Assembly: GCA_018268755.1 (NCBI GenBank)
Contig: JAFDVW010000015.1
Location: forward strand, 60,643 to 124,642
Reading direction: 5' to 3'
Origin: Acidobacteriota bacterium
GTDB taxonomy: Bacteria; Acidobacteriota; Terriglobia; Terriglobales; Acidobacteriaceae
Length of the DNA stretch: 64,000 nucleotides
The position numbers and the translations under genes are program-made. The stretch's first letter is position 1; each line of letters starts with the position of its first letter. Of the stretch, positions 8,508-17,308 are shown piece after piece. The notes under the pieces were generated by a model. It was not told where the DNA came from and ran no database searches. It saw only the letters and a list, made by a program, of their open reading frames with translations.

Positions 8508-9398
8508 ATGAGCACCCAGGTTCGCAGCGGAGAAACTCACGATCTGAACAACGCGTCGCAGACGCGCGAGATCACCATTGCCCACAGTCCGGATTCCGAC
8601 GACGCCTTCATGTTTTATGGTTTGGCGACGAACAAAGTCCGCGTGCCCGGGCTGCGCTTTACCCACACCCTTACCGACATCGAGACCCTGAACCGCAAAG
8701 CCATGGAAGGCGACGGTCTGTATGACGTCACCGCGGTCTCCTTCCATGCCTACCCTTATATTCAGGACAAATACGCGCTCCTGCCCAGTGGCGGCAGCGT
8801 AGGCGACGGATACGGCCCCATGATCGTCGCCACCCGGGCTTTCTCGCAGAGCGAAATCCGTAACAAGAAGATCGCGGTCCCCGGGAAACTGACCACCGCG
8901 TATCTGGCCTTGAATCTGTTCTCGCCCGGCATCGAGACCGAAGTGGTGCCCTTTGACCAGATCATTCCTCAGATCAAGCAGGGGAATTTCGAGGCGGGAC
9001 TGATCATCCACGAAGGCCAGCTCACCTACGACAAGTCGGGCCTGTATCGCATTGTGGATTTAGGCAAATGGTGGGGCAAAGTCACCGGCCTGCCCTTGCC
9101 GCTGGGCGGCAACGTAATTCGCCGCGACCTGGGGCGGGAGCTCATGCTCTCGGTCTCCAACGCCATCAAAGAAAGCATCCAATACGCGCTTGACCACCGC
9201 GAGGAAGCGCTGGCCTATGCCATGCAGTTTGCCCGCGATCTCGACACCCAGCTGGCCGACCGCTTTGTCGGCATGTACGTCAACGAGCGCACGCTCGATT
9301 ACGGCCCGGACGGACGGGAAGCCGTAAAACGCCTGCTGGACATGGGCCACAAGGCGGGGATCATTCCCCACGAGGCACGGGTGGATTTCGTGGAATAG
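8508..9398 (+). CDS. mqnD: 1,4-dihydroxy-6-naphthoate synthase MqnD
   Basis: A 296-residue enzyme that releases 1,4-dihydroxy-6-naphthoate from cyclic de-hypoxanthinyl futalosine. Family features are [15 protein letters not shown] (about residues 28-42), [21 protein letters not shown] sequence and [11 protein letters not shown], which contains the catalytic-site His region of MqnD. It shares the MqnA fold but the SPDSDD motif is MqnD-specific. The ATG at 8508 follows the bioY stop by 20 bases, so bioY-mqnD is probably one transcript. With mqnA and mqnC, three futalosine-branch enzymes are present; mqnB and mqnE are not in the window. Confidence 0.92.
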   Translation: MSTQVRSGETHDLNNASQTREITIAHSPDSDDAFMFYGLATNKVRVPGLRFTHTLTDIETLNRKAMEGDGLYDVTAVSFHAYPYIQDKYALLPSGGSVGDGYGPMIVATRAFSQSEIRNKKIAVPGKLTTAYLALNLFSPGIETEVVPFDQIIPQIKQGNFEAGLIIHEGQLTYDKSGLYRIVDLGKWWGKVTGLPLPLGGNVIRRDLGRELMLSVSNAIKESIQYALDHREEALAYAMQFARDLDTQLADRFVGMYVNERTLDYGPDGREAVKRLLDMGHKAGIIPHEARVDFVE

Positions 9399-9417
9399 GG
9401 TGTTCCGGAAAATCTCT

Positions 9418-9600
9418 CACCACAGAGGACACAGAGTTCCACAGAGGAACCCCCTTAGTGGTTCTTTGCAATTTCTGTGGTCCAGTTTTTCTGAAATCTT
9501 AAAACGCAGAGATCGCTGAGAAGTACAGAGCACGCGTGGAGAATCAGAAAAACTACGGCCCAAGTGTTTTCTCTGTGTTCTCTGTGCCCTCTGTGGTGAA
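9418..9600. repeat. Large imperfect inverted repeat between mqnD and the M49-like gene
   Basis: The left end CACCACAGAGGACACAGAG is complementary to the right end ending CTCTGTGCCCTCTGTGGTG. Inner arms TTTTTCTGAAAT and AGAAAAACT also show pairing. It is related to the element at 7385. Such repeats between converging genes often act as 3'-end stabilisers or terminators. No gene is seen in 9399-9613. Confidence 0.6.
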
Positions 9601-9613
9601 AGGGGTAATCGGT

Positions 9614-11365
9614 TTACTCTAGCTTTCCCGGGAATGCAAACTCGGGATCAATATCCACCGGCACGCTGATCGCCTTCATCAACGATGCCTTCAGCTCGAT
9701 CGGCATGACGTCGTATTTCTTGAACCAGTTTTCCGCCCGTACCCGGTCGCCGGTGGCCTCGATCTCCAGCAGCTCCTTGGCGAGATCGGCAATGGCGACA
9801 GGCATCTTGGCATAATCAATCGCGTATTTTCCGGACGATTCCCTCCGTACCGCGCCGCGCTCGGAAAGGTAGTTGAACTCCATCATCTCGGCCTGGCCGT
9901 GGGCTTCTCCGGTGCCGAAACGCACCGTGCGGAAAATTCCCGCGATATACGAAGCGTAGTATTCTTCCAGCTTGTCTTTGGGCAGGGCCCCCTGGTCGAC
10001 CAGCCACTTCAGCCCGAACATGCCGACAACATCCGCTTTGGCCTCTTCCAGCCCGCTGTACATGGGGCCGATGGCCTCGCGGATGCTGACCTTTCCCTGC
10101 GTGGTCCGGACGAAAGCCGGGCCCAGGCCGTGGGCCATCTCATGCAGGATGGTGCCCAGCAGATATCCCTCGCCGGAGGCCTTGGCCGCCTGCTCCGGCA
10201 GCATCATGTATTTGGCCAGCGGCAGGATGACATAGTTCACCCGCGCATCCATGAAGTTCTTGAAGAAGATTTTCTTGCTGCCCTTTTGCTCGTGCACCCG
10301 CGGATCGTTGGGCAGATTATCGGCCACCGCCTGGTACCCATGCCGCAAATCGCCCGCGCGATAAGGAGCGTCCATCACTTCCATGGGGGTTTCCAGGCCA
10401 CGCTTGGACGGCCGGTCTTCCGCCGCTAAAGGCAGCGCATCCTGAATGTCGGCGACGTAACGCTGGAACAGGGCCAGTTTGCGGCTCTGCTCTTCATTGC
10501 GAATCAGCACCGCCGCGCCATAAGTGGCTTTCACGCCCAGCAGGCCGTCATCGTAGGTTTCATAGGGGGCGAAGATGACGTCGAACTTCGGGTCCTTCAA
10601 CTCCAGCCAGGCCAGGTCGCTGGCAAAATAATCGTCGCTCAGCAGGGCAGCGGCGCGCAGCCTGAGGTACTTGGCGAAGGCGGGATCGTCGCTGAGCTCG
10701 GCAGCCTCGCGCAGATTCTTGGCTGCCGGATCGAGAAACGAGCGATAGGCAATGCGGTAGGGCACGCCCTCCAGTTCGCCGCCGTGCCAGCGCACGATGG
10801 TGGTCGGGCTGTATATATCGGCTTTCTTTTCCGGATGCTCTTTGACGTATTGCTCAACCTGCTCGCGGGTCAGGTTGTGGGGATAAAATCCGCGCCCCGG
10901 CGCCATGGGAGTCTTGCCCACAAAGGGCTTCTGTTCATCCAGCAGATCGAAGCGCGAGGCATTGATCCAAAGATAGCGGCGCAGCTCGATGTCTTTGGGG
11001 TTTTTACTGTCCGCCAGCGATTGATAGAGGGTCAGGGCTTCGGGATCGATTTGCCGCCAATAAATCTGCTCCAGAGAGTGCGAGGCCTCGACCAGCTTGT
11101 TCACCAGCTTGCGCTCGCGGGCGGACAGCTTCTCGGCGCGGAACGGCATGCGCACTTCGCGGAAGCGGGCCAGCCGCTGGGCCAGGTCAGGAACGACATC
11201 GACGCGGGCCGCTTCGCCAGGCTTGGCCGCTGTGCCGTTCATCACCCGCGGACGCGCAGAAGCCGATTTGGGCGATTTGCCCTGGGAGGATTTGCCGGAG
11301 GATGTTTGTGCCGAAAGAGACAAGGCAATCACCATGACTAGGAAAAGCCCAAACCGGGAGGTCAT
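9614..11365 (-). CDS. Exported M49-like (dipeptidyl-peptidase III-type) metallopeptidase
   Basis: A 583-residue protein with a signal peptide (residues 1-20, SRFGLFLVMVIALSLSAQ) and a zinc-peptidase site. HEMAHG followed about 45 residues later by EEAKAD gives His, His and Glu ligands, as in M49 family relatives. The first 80 residues after the signal are low-complexity, rich in Ser/Lys/Pro. Bacterial M49 homologues of this size occur in Acidobacteriota and Bacteroidota; the substrate is unknown. I chose the start at 11365 because the signal peptide begins there; the frame stays open to 11482. It is divergent from the HAD gene at 11482. Confidence 0.8.
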   Translation of the reverse strand: MTSRFGLFLVMVIALSLSAQTSSGKSSQGKSPKSASARPRVMNGTAAKPGEAARVDVVPDLAQRLARFREVRMPFRAEKLSARERKLVNKLVEASHSLEQIYWRQIDPEALTLYQSLADSKNPKDIELRRYLWINASRFDLLDEQKPFVGKTPMAPGRGFYPHNLTREQVEQYVKEHPEKKADIYSPTTIVRWHGGELEGVPYRIAYRSFLDPAAKNLREAAELSDDPAFAKYLRLRAAALLSDDYFASDLAWLELKDPKFDVIFAPYETYDDGLLGVKATYGAAVLIRNEEQSRKLALFQRYVADIQDALPLAAEDRPSKRGLETPMEVMDAPYRAGDLRHGYQAVADNLPNDPRVHEQKGSKKIFFKNFMDARVNYVILPLAKYMMLPEQAAKASGEGYLLGTILHEMAHGLGPAFVRTTQGKVSIREAIGPMYSGLEEAKADVVGMFGLKWLVDQGALPKDKLEEYYASYIAGIFRTVRFGTGEAHGQAEMMEFNYLSERGAVRRESSGKYAIDYAKMPVAIADLAKELLEIEATGDRVRAENWFKKYDVMPIELKASLMKAISVPVDIDPEFAFPGKLE

Positions 11366-11481
11366 CACGTCCAGGATTTTAGCAGAGAAGATTTTGACGC
11401 CGCTTGTGCGCGGCTGTCCTGCTGCCGGCAGGGGTTCTACCTCCATCCACAAAACAATGCGGGTATGATAAGTGCATTGCA

Positions 11482-12183
11482 ATGATGAAAAATGGCCGCC
11501 AGATCCTGCTCATCGACGCCGACGACACCCTATGGGAAAACAACATCTACTTTGAGCGGGCCATCGCCAACTTTATTTCCTTCCTCAACCACCGCGAATA
11601 TTCTCCCGAACAAGTGCGCGAGGTGCTGAATGAAGTAGAGCGCGAATGCATTGTCAGCCATGGCTACGGCCTGCACAGCTTTGTGCATGCCCTGGTGCAG
11701 ACCTTTGAGCGGATCTCCGTGGAGCCGATCACGCCCGCACTGCACGAAACCATTCACGGCTTTGCCCGCGCCATCGCCGAAGAGCCCATCGCCACCCTGC
11801 CCCAGGTACCGGAAACGCTGGGCTACCTGGCGCAGAAGCATCACCTCATCCTGATGACCAAAGGCGCATTCGCGGAACAAACCGGCAAAGTGGAACGCTC
11901 CGGGCTGAAGCAATTCTTCGCCGCCGTAGAGGTCGTTCCGGAAAAAGACCCTCCCACCTACGAGAGCATCGTGGCCAAACATGCGCTCGAGCGCGGCACC
12001 ACCTGGATGATTGGGAACAGCCCCAAGTCCGACATCAATCCGGCGCTCGCGGTGGGGCTGAATGCCGTGTTCATTCCCCACGGCAATACCTGGATTCTGG
12101 AGCATGAGGAAGTCGGGCAAGCGGTGCCGCCCAGCCGCCTGCTGGTGGTAGAGAGCTTCGCCGGACTGCGGGAGCACTTCTAG
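11482..12183 (+). CDS. HAD-superfamily hydrolase
   Basis: A 233-residue haloacid-dehalogenase-type phosphatase. Motif I is DADDTLW (Asp nucleophile, about residue 12), motif II is MTKGAF (Thr), motif III the Lys in PEKDPPTYES, and motif IV GNSPKSDINPA. The cap inserted after motif I is helical, as in subclass C1 members such as YjjG-like nucleotidases. It is a cytosolic phosphatase of unknown substrate. The ATG at 11482 begins the conserved part; the upstream reading frame is mostly the divergent gene's leader. Confidence 0.85.
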   Translation: MMKNGRQILLIDADDTLWENNIYFERAIANFISFLNHREYSPEQVREVLNEVERECIVSHGYGLHSFVHALVQTFERISVEPITPALHETIHGFARAIAEEPIATLPQVPETLGYLAQKHHLILMTKGAFAEQTGKVERSGLKQFFAAVEVVPEKDPPTYESIVAKHALERGTTWMIGNSPKSDINPALAVGLNAVFIPHGNTWILEHEEVGQAVPPSRLLVVESFAGLREHF

Positions 12184-12189
12184 TCAGGG

Positions 12190-13497
12190 CTAGGGCTTAC
12201 CCAGCAATTCCAGCACGGCCGAGGTTTCCGCCTGGATGGCAAAGCGCAGAGTGCCGGGAGTGGGAACAAAGAAGGGAGAATGCAGTCCCGGCAATCTTTC
12301 GCCGGATTGCTGTGCCGCCGCAAACTTCGCCGGATCGATGGCGCCCAGCCAGAATTGAAACGAGGGTACGCCAGCGCGTCCGTACTCAGAGAAATCATCG
12401 GAAGCCATGAAGGGCGGGTCCTGCACCATGCTTCCCTTGCCCAGCACCTGTTCCATGGCGCCCGCCACCCGCTGGGTCAGCTGAGGATCGTTGTAAACGG
12501 CGTGCGCGCTCTCCACGACTTTGACTTCCGGCTTCTTCTCCGCCCCGGCCGCCGCCGCTTCGCCGTCGGCAATGCGTTCAATCGCCGAGAGCAAGTGCTG
12601 GCGGACATCGTCTTTGAAGGAGCGCACCGTGAGCTGCAGCTTGACCTCATCGGGAATGATGTTGTGCTTGTTGCCGCCGTGAATGGAGCCGACCGTGATG
12701 ACGGCGGCGTCTTGCGGGTTGATTTCGCGGGCCACGATGGTCTGCCAGGCAACGATGGTGCGCGCCGCAATCACGATGGGATCAACGGACAATTGCGGGG
12801 CCGCGCCGTGCGCGCCGCGCCCAAAGATGGTGACGTCGACAGAATCGGAATTGGAAGCGGCGTATCCCGGCGTATAGCCGACTTTACCCAGCGGCTGGGT
12901 GTTGGTGTCGTGCAGAGCAAGCGCGAAATCCGGCTTGGGGAAACGGGTGAAGAGCCCGTCTTTCAGCATGGCTTCGGCGCCCACAATGCGTTCCTCCGCG
13001 GGCTGCCCCACAAAAATAAAAGTCCCCTTCCAGCGGTCTTTGTTGCGGGCCAGCAGGGTGGAGGTGGCGATGGCGGCGGCCATGTGCAGATCGTGGCCGC
13101 AGGCGTGCATCACCGGCACCTCTTCGCCGCGATCGTTTTTTGTGGAGACTTTGCTGGCGAAAGCCAGGCCGGTTTTTTCCGGGACGGGCAGGGCGTCGAG
13201 TTCGGCACGTACCATGACCACCGGGCCGCTGCCGTTTTTCAATACACCGACGACTCCCGTGCCCCCGACTCCGGTGGTGACGTCGAAGCCCAGGCCGCGC
13301 AGCAACTCCGCCATCTTGGCGGCCGTCTTCTCTTCATGCAAGGAGAGCTCCGGGCCGCGGTGCAGGTCCTGGTACAGCGCTTCGATCTGCGGATAGATGG
13401 CGTCGATCTGCGCCGGAGAAGGCGTCCGCCAGGGCTCGGCGGCAAAGAGTGAAACCGCCAAAAACAAGCAGCCAAGCCCGGCGAAAAAGCGCCTCAT
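12190..13497 (-). CDS. Exported M20 family amidohydrolase/peptidase
   Basis: A 435-residue M20D-type enzyme with a signal peptide (RRFFAGLGCLFLAVSLFAAE). It resembles IAA-amino-acid hydrolase and N-acyl-aminoacid amidohydrolases. Recognisable parts are HRGPELSLHEEKT (dimer/active-site region), HACGHDLHMAA (metal-binding Cys/His) and GQPAEERIVGAEAMLKDG (catalytic Glu). A dimerisation domain sits at about 215-330 and the C-terminal PFMASDDFSEY carries the last ligand region. It likely hydrolyses amide-linked acyl or amino-acid conjugates in the periplasm. It converges with the HAD gene, with only six bases between their ends. Confidence 0.88.
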   Translation of the reverse strand: MRRFFAGLGCLFLAVSLFAAEPWRTPSPAQIDAIYPQIEALYQDLHRGPELSLHEEKTAAKMAELLRGLGFDVTTGVGGTGVVGVLKNGSGPVVMVRAELDALPVPEKTGLAFASKVSTKNDRGEEVPVMHACGHDLHMAAAIATSTLLARNKDRWKGTFIFVGQPAEERIVGAEAMLKDGLFTRFPKPDFALALHDTNTQPLGKVGYTPGYAASNSDSVDVTIFGRGAHGAAPQLSVDPIVIAARTIVAWQTIVAREINPQDAAVITVGSIHGGNKHNIIPDEVKLQLTVRSFKDDVRQHLLSAIERIADGEAAAAGAEKKPEVKVVESAHAVYNDPQLTQRVAGAMEQVLGKGSMVQDPPFMASDDFSEYGRAGVPSFQFWLGAIDPAKFAAAQQSGERLPGLHSPFFVPTPGTLRFAIQAETSAVLELLGKP

Positions 13498-13524
13498 GAA
13501 GTTCCCTCGCGTGATCGGTTTCAG

Positions 13525-13959
13525 TTACTGCGCGGTCGTGGGCTGCACGCAGAATTTATCGAAAGCGCGCCTCAGTTCGTTGGCGATATCCGAGGAATCG
13601 CGGTGCTCGATGTCACTGCGCTGCAGCATGTGTACCAGCTTGCCGTCGCGCAGGATGCCGATCGAAGGAGAAGAGGGGGGATATCCGGTGAAATAACTGC
13701 GGGCGCGGTCGGTGGCCTCGCGGTCTTGTCCGGCGAAAACCGTATACAGCTTTTCGGGACGGTGGTTGTTCTGCAACGCGGCGCGCACCGCCGGACGCAT
13801 CCGGCCGGAGGCGCATCCGCAGATCGAATTCACCACCACCATGGTCGTACCGTTTTGCTCCGCGAGGGCGCGGTCTACATCGGCAGCGGTACGCAACTCC
13901 TGGACCCCTAGGCGGGTCAATTCCTCCCGCATGGGAACCACCATGATCTCTGGGTACAT
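13525..13959 (-). CDS. Bacilliredoxin BrxA/BrxB (YphP/YqiW family)
   Basis: A 144-residue thiol-disulfide protein. Start MYPEIMVVPMREELT is typical of the family, and the redox-active CGC sits in NSICGCASGRMRPA (about residues 49-55). Bacilliredoxins reverse mixed disulfides between protein and low-molecular thiols. The family occurs in Firmicutes, Acidobacteriota and Bacteroidota, where the thiol partner may not be bacillithiol. The start at 13959 has AAGGAG seven bases upstream; the longer frame to 13998 has none. It lies next to the M20 gene on the same strand with 27 bases between. Confidence 0.88.
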   Translation of the reverse strand: MYPEIMVVPMREELTRLGVQELRTAADVDRALAEQNGTTMVVVNSICGCASGRMRPAVRAALQNNHRPEKLYTVFAGQDREATDRARSYFTGYPPSSPSIGILRDGKLVHMLQRSDIEHRDSSDIANELRRAFDKFCVQPTTAQ

Positions 13960-13998
13960 TGCTACTCCTTGGGAAAGGTAATCGCTTACTACGGCCAA

Positions 13999-14238
13999 CC
14001 ATATTACCCGGAATGGTGGCGGACGTCACCTGGGGAATCGCGGCATTTTCATAAAAATTCTGCCGACTGTGCAAGGCTGTGCGCTCGCTGGGAAAGGCTT
14101 TTCCCAATGCGCAAGCTTCCGTTTGTGAGCAAAAGCAAATCTGGAACCGCCCTGATGCTGAGTTCGCGACGACCTGCCAGGACAGACCAAATAGCATCTC
14201 TCAAAATTCAAGACCGGCATAATATAGTGGGAACCGAT
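13999..14238. other. Gap between the divergent bacilliredoxin and murB genes
   Basis: An open frame continues upstream of murB through this stretch, but it lacks conserved MurB sequence and an RBS. I see no RNA gene or strong hairpin. It probably holds the two divergent promoters. Confidence 0.3.
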
Positions 14239-15285
14239 ATGCCCATGGAGCAAAACGTGCCGCTGGCGCCCCTCACCACCTTTCACATCGGGGGCCCCGC
14301 CCGCTATTTCAGCGAAGGCAAAACCGTCGAGGAAGTCCGCGAAGCGATACGGTTTGCGCAGGCCGGGCAACTCCCTCTCTTTGTGCTGGGCGGGGGCAGC
14401 AATCTGGTGGTTGCCGATGCGGGTTGGCCCGGGCTGGTTCTAAAAATTGCCATCCACGGCATTGAAGAACAGACCGAAAAGGGCAAGGCGGTTTTCGCGG
14501 TGGGCGCGGGAGAAGAGTGGGACTCCTTTGTGGGCCACGCGGTGCAGCGTAACTGCTCCGGGATCGAGTGCCTCAGCGGAATTCCCGGCAGTGTCGGTGG
14601 CACGCCGGTGCAGAATGTGGGCGCCTACGGGCAGGAAGTTTCCGAAACCATTGCGTCCGTCCTGGTGCTCGATCTGCGCGACGGACAGGTGCGCGAACTT
14701 TGCGCCGAGGCCTGCGGCTTTCGCTACCGCACTAGCATCTTCAATACCACCCAGCGCGGGCGCTACATTGTGTTGCAGGTCACCTATGGGCTCACCCCTG
14801 GCGGGGCTCCCGCGATCGCGTACGCCGATCTGAAAAAGCATTTCGCCGGCCGCAGCATGCCCCCGACTTTGGCGGAAACCCGGGAAGCGGTGCGGCAAAT
14901 CCGCGCTGGCAAAGGCATGTTGATCACGGAAGGCGATCCCGACTGCCGCAGTGCGGGGTCGTTCTTCAAGAATCCGGTGCTCTCCGCGGAAAAATTTCAT
15001 GAGCTGGAGCGTCGTGCGGCTGCAAAGAGTTTGCCAGTCCCCAGCTATCCGGCCCTCGCGGAACAGCGCAAAGTCTCCGCCGCCTGGCTGGTGGAGCACG
15101 CGGGCTTTCACAAAGGTTATGGCAGCGGGCGGGCCGGCATTTCCAGCAAGCACGCGCTGGCCATCGTCAACCGGGGACAGGCCACCGCCACCGACGTGGT
15201 CGCGCTCAAGGAACAGATCCAGCAGCGCGTGGAAGAAATCTGGGGCATCCACCTGGAGCCGGAGCCGGTGTTTGTAGGGTTCTAG
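14239..15285 (+). CDS. murB: UDP-N-acetylenolpyruvoylglucosamine reductase MurB
   Basis: A 348-residue FAD enzyme that reduces UDP-GlcNAc-enolpyruvate to UDP-MurNAc in peptidoglycan synthesis. Present are the FAD-binding stretch LGGGSNLVVADAGWPGLVLK, GIPGSVGGTPVQNVGAYGQE (about residues 115-134) and SAGSFFKNPV, whose Ser is the proton donor. Length and the insert between the FAD and C-terminal domains match the E. coli-like type I MurB. The ATG at 14239 immediately precedes the conserved PLAPLTTFHIGGPA. It converges with the outer-membrane gene at 15318. Confidence 0.93.
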   Translation: MPMEQNVPLAPLTTFHIGGPARYFSEGKTVEEVREAIRFAQAGQLPLFVLGGGSNLVVADAGWPGLVLKIAIHGIEEQTEKGKAVFAVGAGEEWDSFVGHAVQRNCSGIECLSGIPGSVGGTPVQNVGAYGQEVSETIASVLVLDLRDGQVRELCAEACGFRYRTSIFNTTQRGRYIVLQVTYGLTPGGAPAIAYADLKKHFAGRSMPPTLAETREAVRQIRAGKGMLITEGDPDCRSAGSFFKNPVLSAEKFHELERRAAAKSLPVPSYPALAEQRKVSAAWLVEHAGFHKGYGSGRAGISSKHALAIVNRGQATATDVVALKEQIQQRVEEIWGIHLEPEPVFVGF

Positions 15286-15317
15286 CTCCTTGCCGGAAAA
15301 AATCCGCAGAAAATCCG

Positions 15318-16166
15318 CTATTTTTTTTGCAGTACGCGGAATGGGTGCTCGAAGCTGAGATAGAGAAACACTCCCTTTTCGCCGGCGCTGGGCCCCACTC
15401 CCAGGGGCACGCCGATGCCGGGAACAATCTGCAAGCCGTTGTCAAAATTGTGGGCCCAGCGGATGCCCGGCATCAGCAGAAGCGAACGCTCCCAGGTGGT
15501 GCGATTGGGCCCGATTACGGCCTGTCCCGCCCCATAAACGGCCTCCATCATCACATTGAAACGCGAATGCACCAGCCAGATGAAGCTCTGGCCCAGGTTG
15601 TAGCCGGCACTGAAGGCGCGATTGCCGGCCGCGTCCTGGGCGTTGGGAACAAAGGTGGCTCCGGCATTCCAATGGCTGACCAGCTTGCGATGCAATACAA
15701 GGCTCAAGGGCAGGTTGGTCTGTACACCCACGCCGCCTACCCCGCGCCCCAGGGCGGGATCGCCGGTGGGGAAAATCAAGCTCACGCGCGGGGAAAAGGC
15801 CGCACGCGTGTCTCCGCTGCCCCAGAGCTGATAGCGGTAGTGGAGCATGACATCGCCGAAGCCGGCCCCGGTGTTCGAGAAATCTCCAGCATGGAGCGCC
15901 GTCAAGGTGTAACTGACCTGGCTGCGCTCATGGCCGGGCACCGGCCATTCCTGGGTAAAGCTGTAGGCCCAGTCCTTGCTGTTCCAGAAGCGGGTGAAGC
16001 CGGAGATATGCTGCACCACGCCGAACTCCTGGTTGTAAGCTTCCTCCACCAGAAAACTGTTGTCCTGAATGGGAGACTCGCCGGCGCTCTGGGCGTGGGC
16101 GGAATGAAAAAGTACAGGCAGAACCGATACCAGGAAGACACATACTGCTTTGAAGAAAAAGGCCAC
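15318..16166 (-). CDS. Putative outer-membrane beta-barrel protein
   Basis: A 282-residue exported protein with a clear signal peptide ending at SAHAQS. The body is rich in alternating hydrophobic/aromatic strands (WSYSFTQEW-, YRYQLWGSG-, LSFEHPFRV-like segments), as in outer-membrane channels of the MetA-pathway (phenol degradation)/transporter-like group. No enzyme motif is visible. The C-terminus ends in Lys-Lys rather than Phe, which is unusual for a BAM substrate. Function is unknown; resemblance to the named group is tentative. Confidence 0.6.
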   Translation of the reverse strand: MAFFFKAVCVFLVSVLPVLFHSAHAQSAGESPIQDNSFLVEEAYNQEFGVVQHISGFTRFWNSKDWAYSFTQEWPVPGHERSQVSYTLTALHAGDFSNTGAGFGDVMLHYRYQLWGSGDTRAAFSPRVSLIFPTGDPALGRGVGGVGVQTNLPLSLVLHRKLVSHWNAGATFVPNAQDAAGNRAFSAGYNLGQSFIWLVHSRFNVMMEAVYGAGQAVIGPNRTTWERSLLLMPGIRWAHNFDNGLQIVPGIGVPLGVGPSAGEKGVFLYLSFEHPFRVLQKK

Positions 16167-16187
16167 AGGGATGCCTCTGGGGAAAAT

Positions 16188-16283
16188 TTGTAATTTTAGA
16201 ATCGGGCAATTTGTAATTTTAAAAGCGCTTATTCCATAGGCGGCAGCGTTGTAAATTACAGATCACCCGATTTCCAATTACAG
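16188..16283. repeat. Imperfect inverted repeat with TGTAATTT arms
   Basis: The left arm 16188-16219 contains TTGTAATTT, AATCGGG and TGTAATTT in order. The right arm 16253-16283 is its imperfect complement (AAATTACA, CCCGATTT, AATTACA). The arms could pair over about 30 bases. The remainder of 16167-16442 shows no gene. Confidence 0.6.
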
Positions 16284-16442
16284 ATGGATATTTGAATTCT
16301 TGCACGTACGAAGCGCCGGCGAAAAGGTGCAGAACCGGGACCAACGAAAATAGGGCGGCGCCGCCCCAGTTCGCACCCCCTTAATGAATGGATGAACCCC
16401 GTGCATGGGGAGGGGTGGACGATCCGGCACCGGCGGCGCTGC

Positions 16443-17135
16443 CTAAATTTGCCTATCGGCCATTCGTGCAGCTTCTTTAAAGATTTCCAGAAACATGGGA
16501 CGGGTCAGCTTTCCCGTTTGGGTATTTTGGTTGGAAGGATGGTAAGAGGCCAGTAACGTCTTACCATCGGGCATCTGATATTGGGCTGCGTGCTGAAACA
16601 CATAGCCGCCCTTGCCGGCCAACAGGCCGCGCCGTTTTAGGAAATTCAGGTAGGCATCAAAACCGATCTTTCCCAGCGCCACCACCACTTTCACTTTGGT
16701 CAAGGCCTCCAGTTCCCGATCCAGAAATGAGCCACAATTGGCCAGCTCCTGCGGCAGGGGCTTGTTATCCGGAGGGGCGCAGCGCACGGCGGCGGTAATG
16801 TAGAGGTCCTTCAATTTCAGCCCATCATTGCGGTCGGTGGCCGTCGGCTGGCTGGCGAAGCCCACCTCGTACAAGACGGGATACATAAAGCTGCCCGAGG
16901 CGTCTCCGGTAAAAGGGCGGCCGGTGCGGTTGGAGCCGTGCGCCCCGGGGGCCAGCCCCATGATGAGCACGCGAGCCTGGGGATCGCCAAATCCGGGCAC
17001 CGGCTTGCCCCAGTATTCCCAATCGCGATAGGCCCGCCGCTTCTCCCGGGCGATCTTCTGGCGGTACTCGACCAGCCGCGGACAGAGGGTGCAGGCGATG
17101 ACTTCAGAATTCAGCTTTTGCAGGACCGTGGGCAT
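16443..17135 (-). CDS. Uracil-DNA glycosylase, family 5 (UDGb type)
   Basis: A 230-residue DNA-repair glycosylase. The N-terminal CTLCPRL and later cysteines are in keeping with a [4Fe-4S] cluster. Motif A is GLAPGAHGSNRTGRPFTGD (about residues 60-78) and motif B includes SYHPSNQNTQTGK (about 195-207). The absence of the polar catalytic Asp/Asn in motif A (GLAPGAHG) is typical of UDGb, which removes uracil and some deaminated purines from DNA. Family 4 has GEAPG and can be excluded. Confidence 0.88.
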   Translation of the reverse strand: MPTVLQKLNSEVIACTLCPRLVEYRQKIAREKRRAYRDWEYWGKPVPGFGDPQARVLIMGLAPGAHGSNRTGRPFTGDASGSFMYPVLYEVGFASQPTATDRNDGLKLKDLYITAAVRCAPPDNKPLPQELANCGSFLDRELEALTKVKVVVALGKIGFDAYLNFLKRRGLLAGKGGYVFQHAAQYQMPDGKTLLASYHPSNQNTQTGKLTRPMFLEIFKEAARMADRQI

Positions 17136-17151
17136 GGAAGCATATTGTAAC

Positions 17152-17268
17152 GGGCCGTTAGCCGTTAGCCGTTAGCCCTTAGCTGTTAGCTGATGGCCTT
17201 TAGCTGCTACCGTTGCGTCGTGGCTAAGTGCCAGCGGCTGAGGGCTAAAGGCTAACGGCTGCCCTCAG
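17152..17268. repeat. GCCGTTAGCC short repeats with inverted copy
   Basis: GCCGTTA is repeated head to tail (starting near 17154) followed by degenerate CTTAGC units. GGCTAAAGGCTAACGGC near 17246-17262 is the inverted copy. The region may fold into one long imperfect hairpin just upstream of the trigger-factor gene. It could be a slippage-prone repeat or a dispersed palindrome. Confidence 0.55.
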
Positions 17269-17308
17269 GGTTTGACGGTACTCTCCCTCTGTCTTTACAC
17301 TCAAAGCT

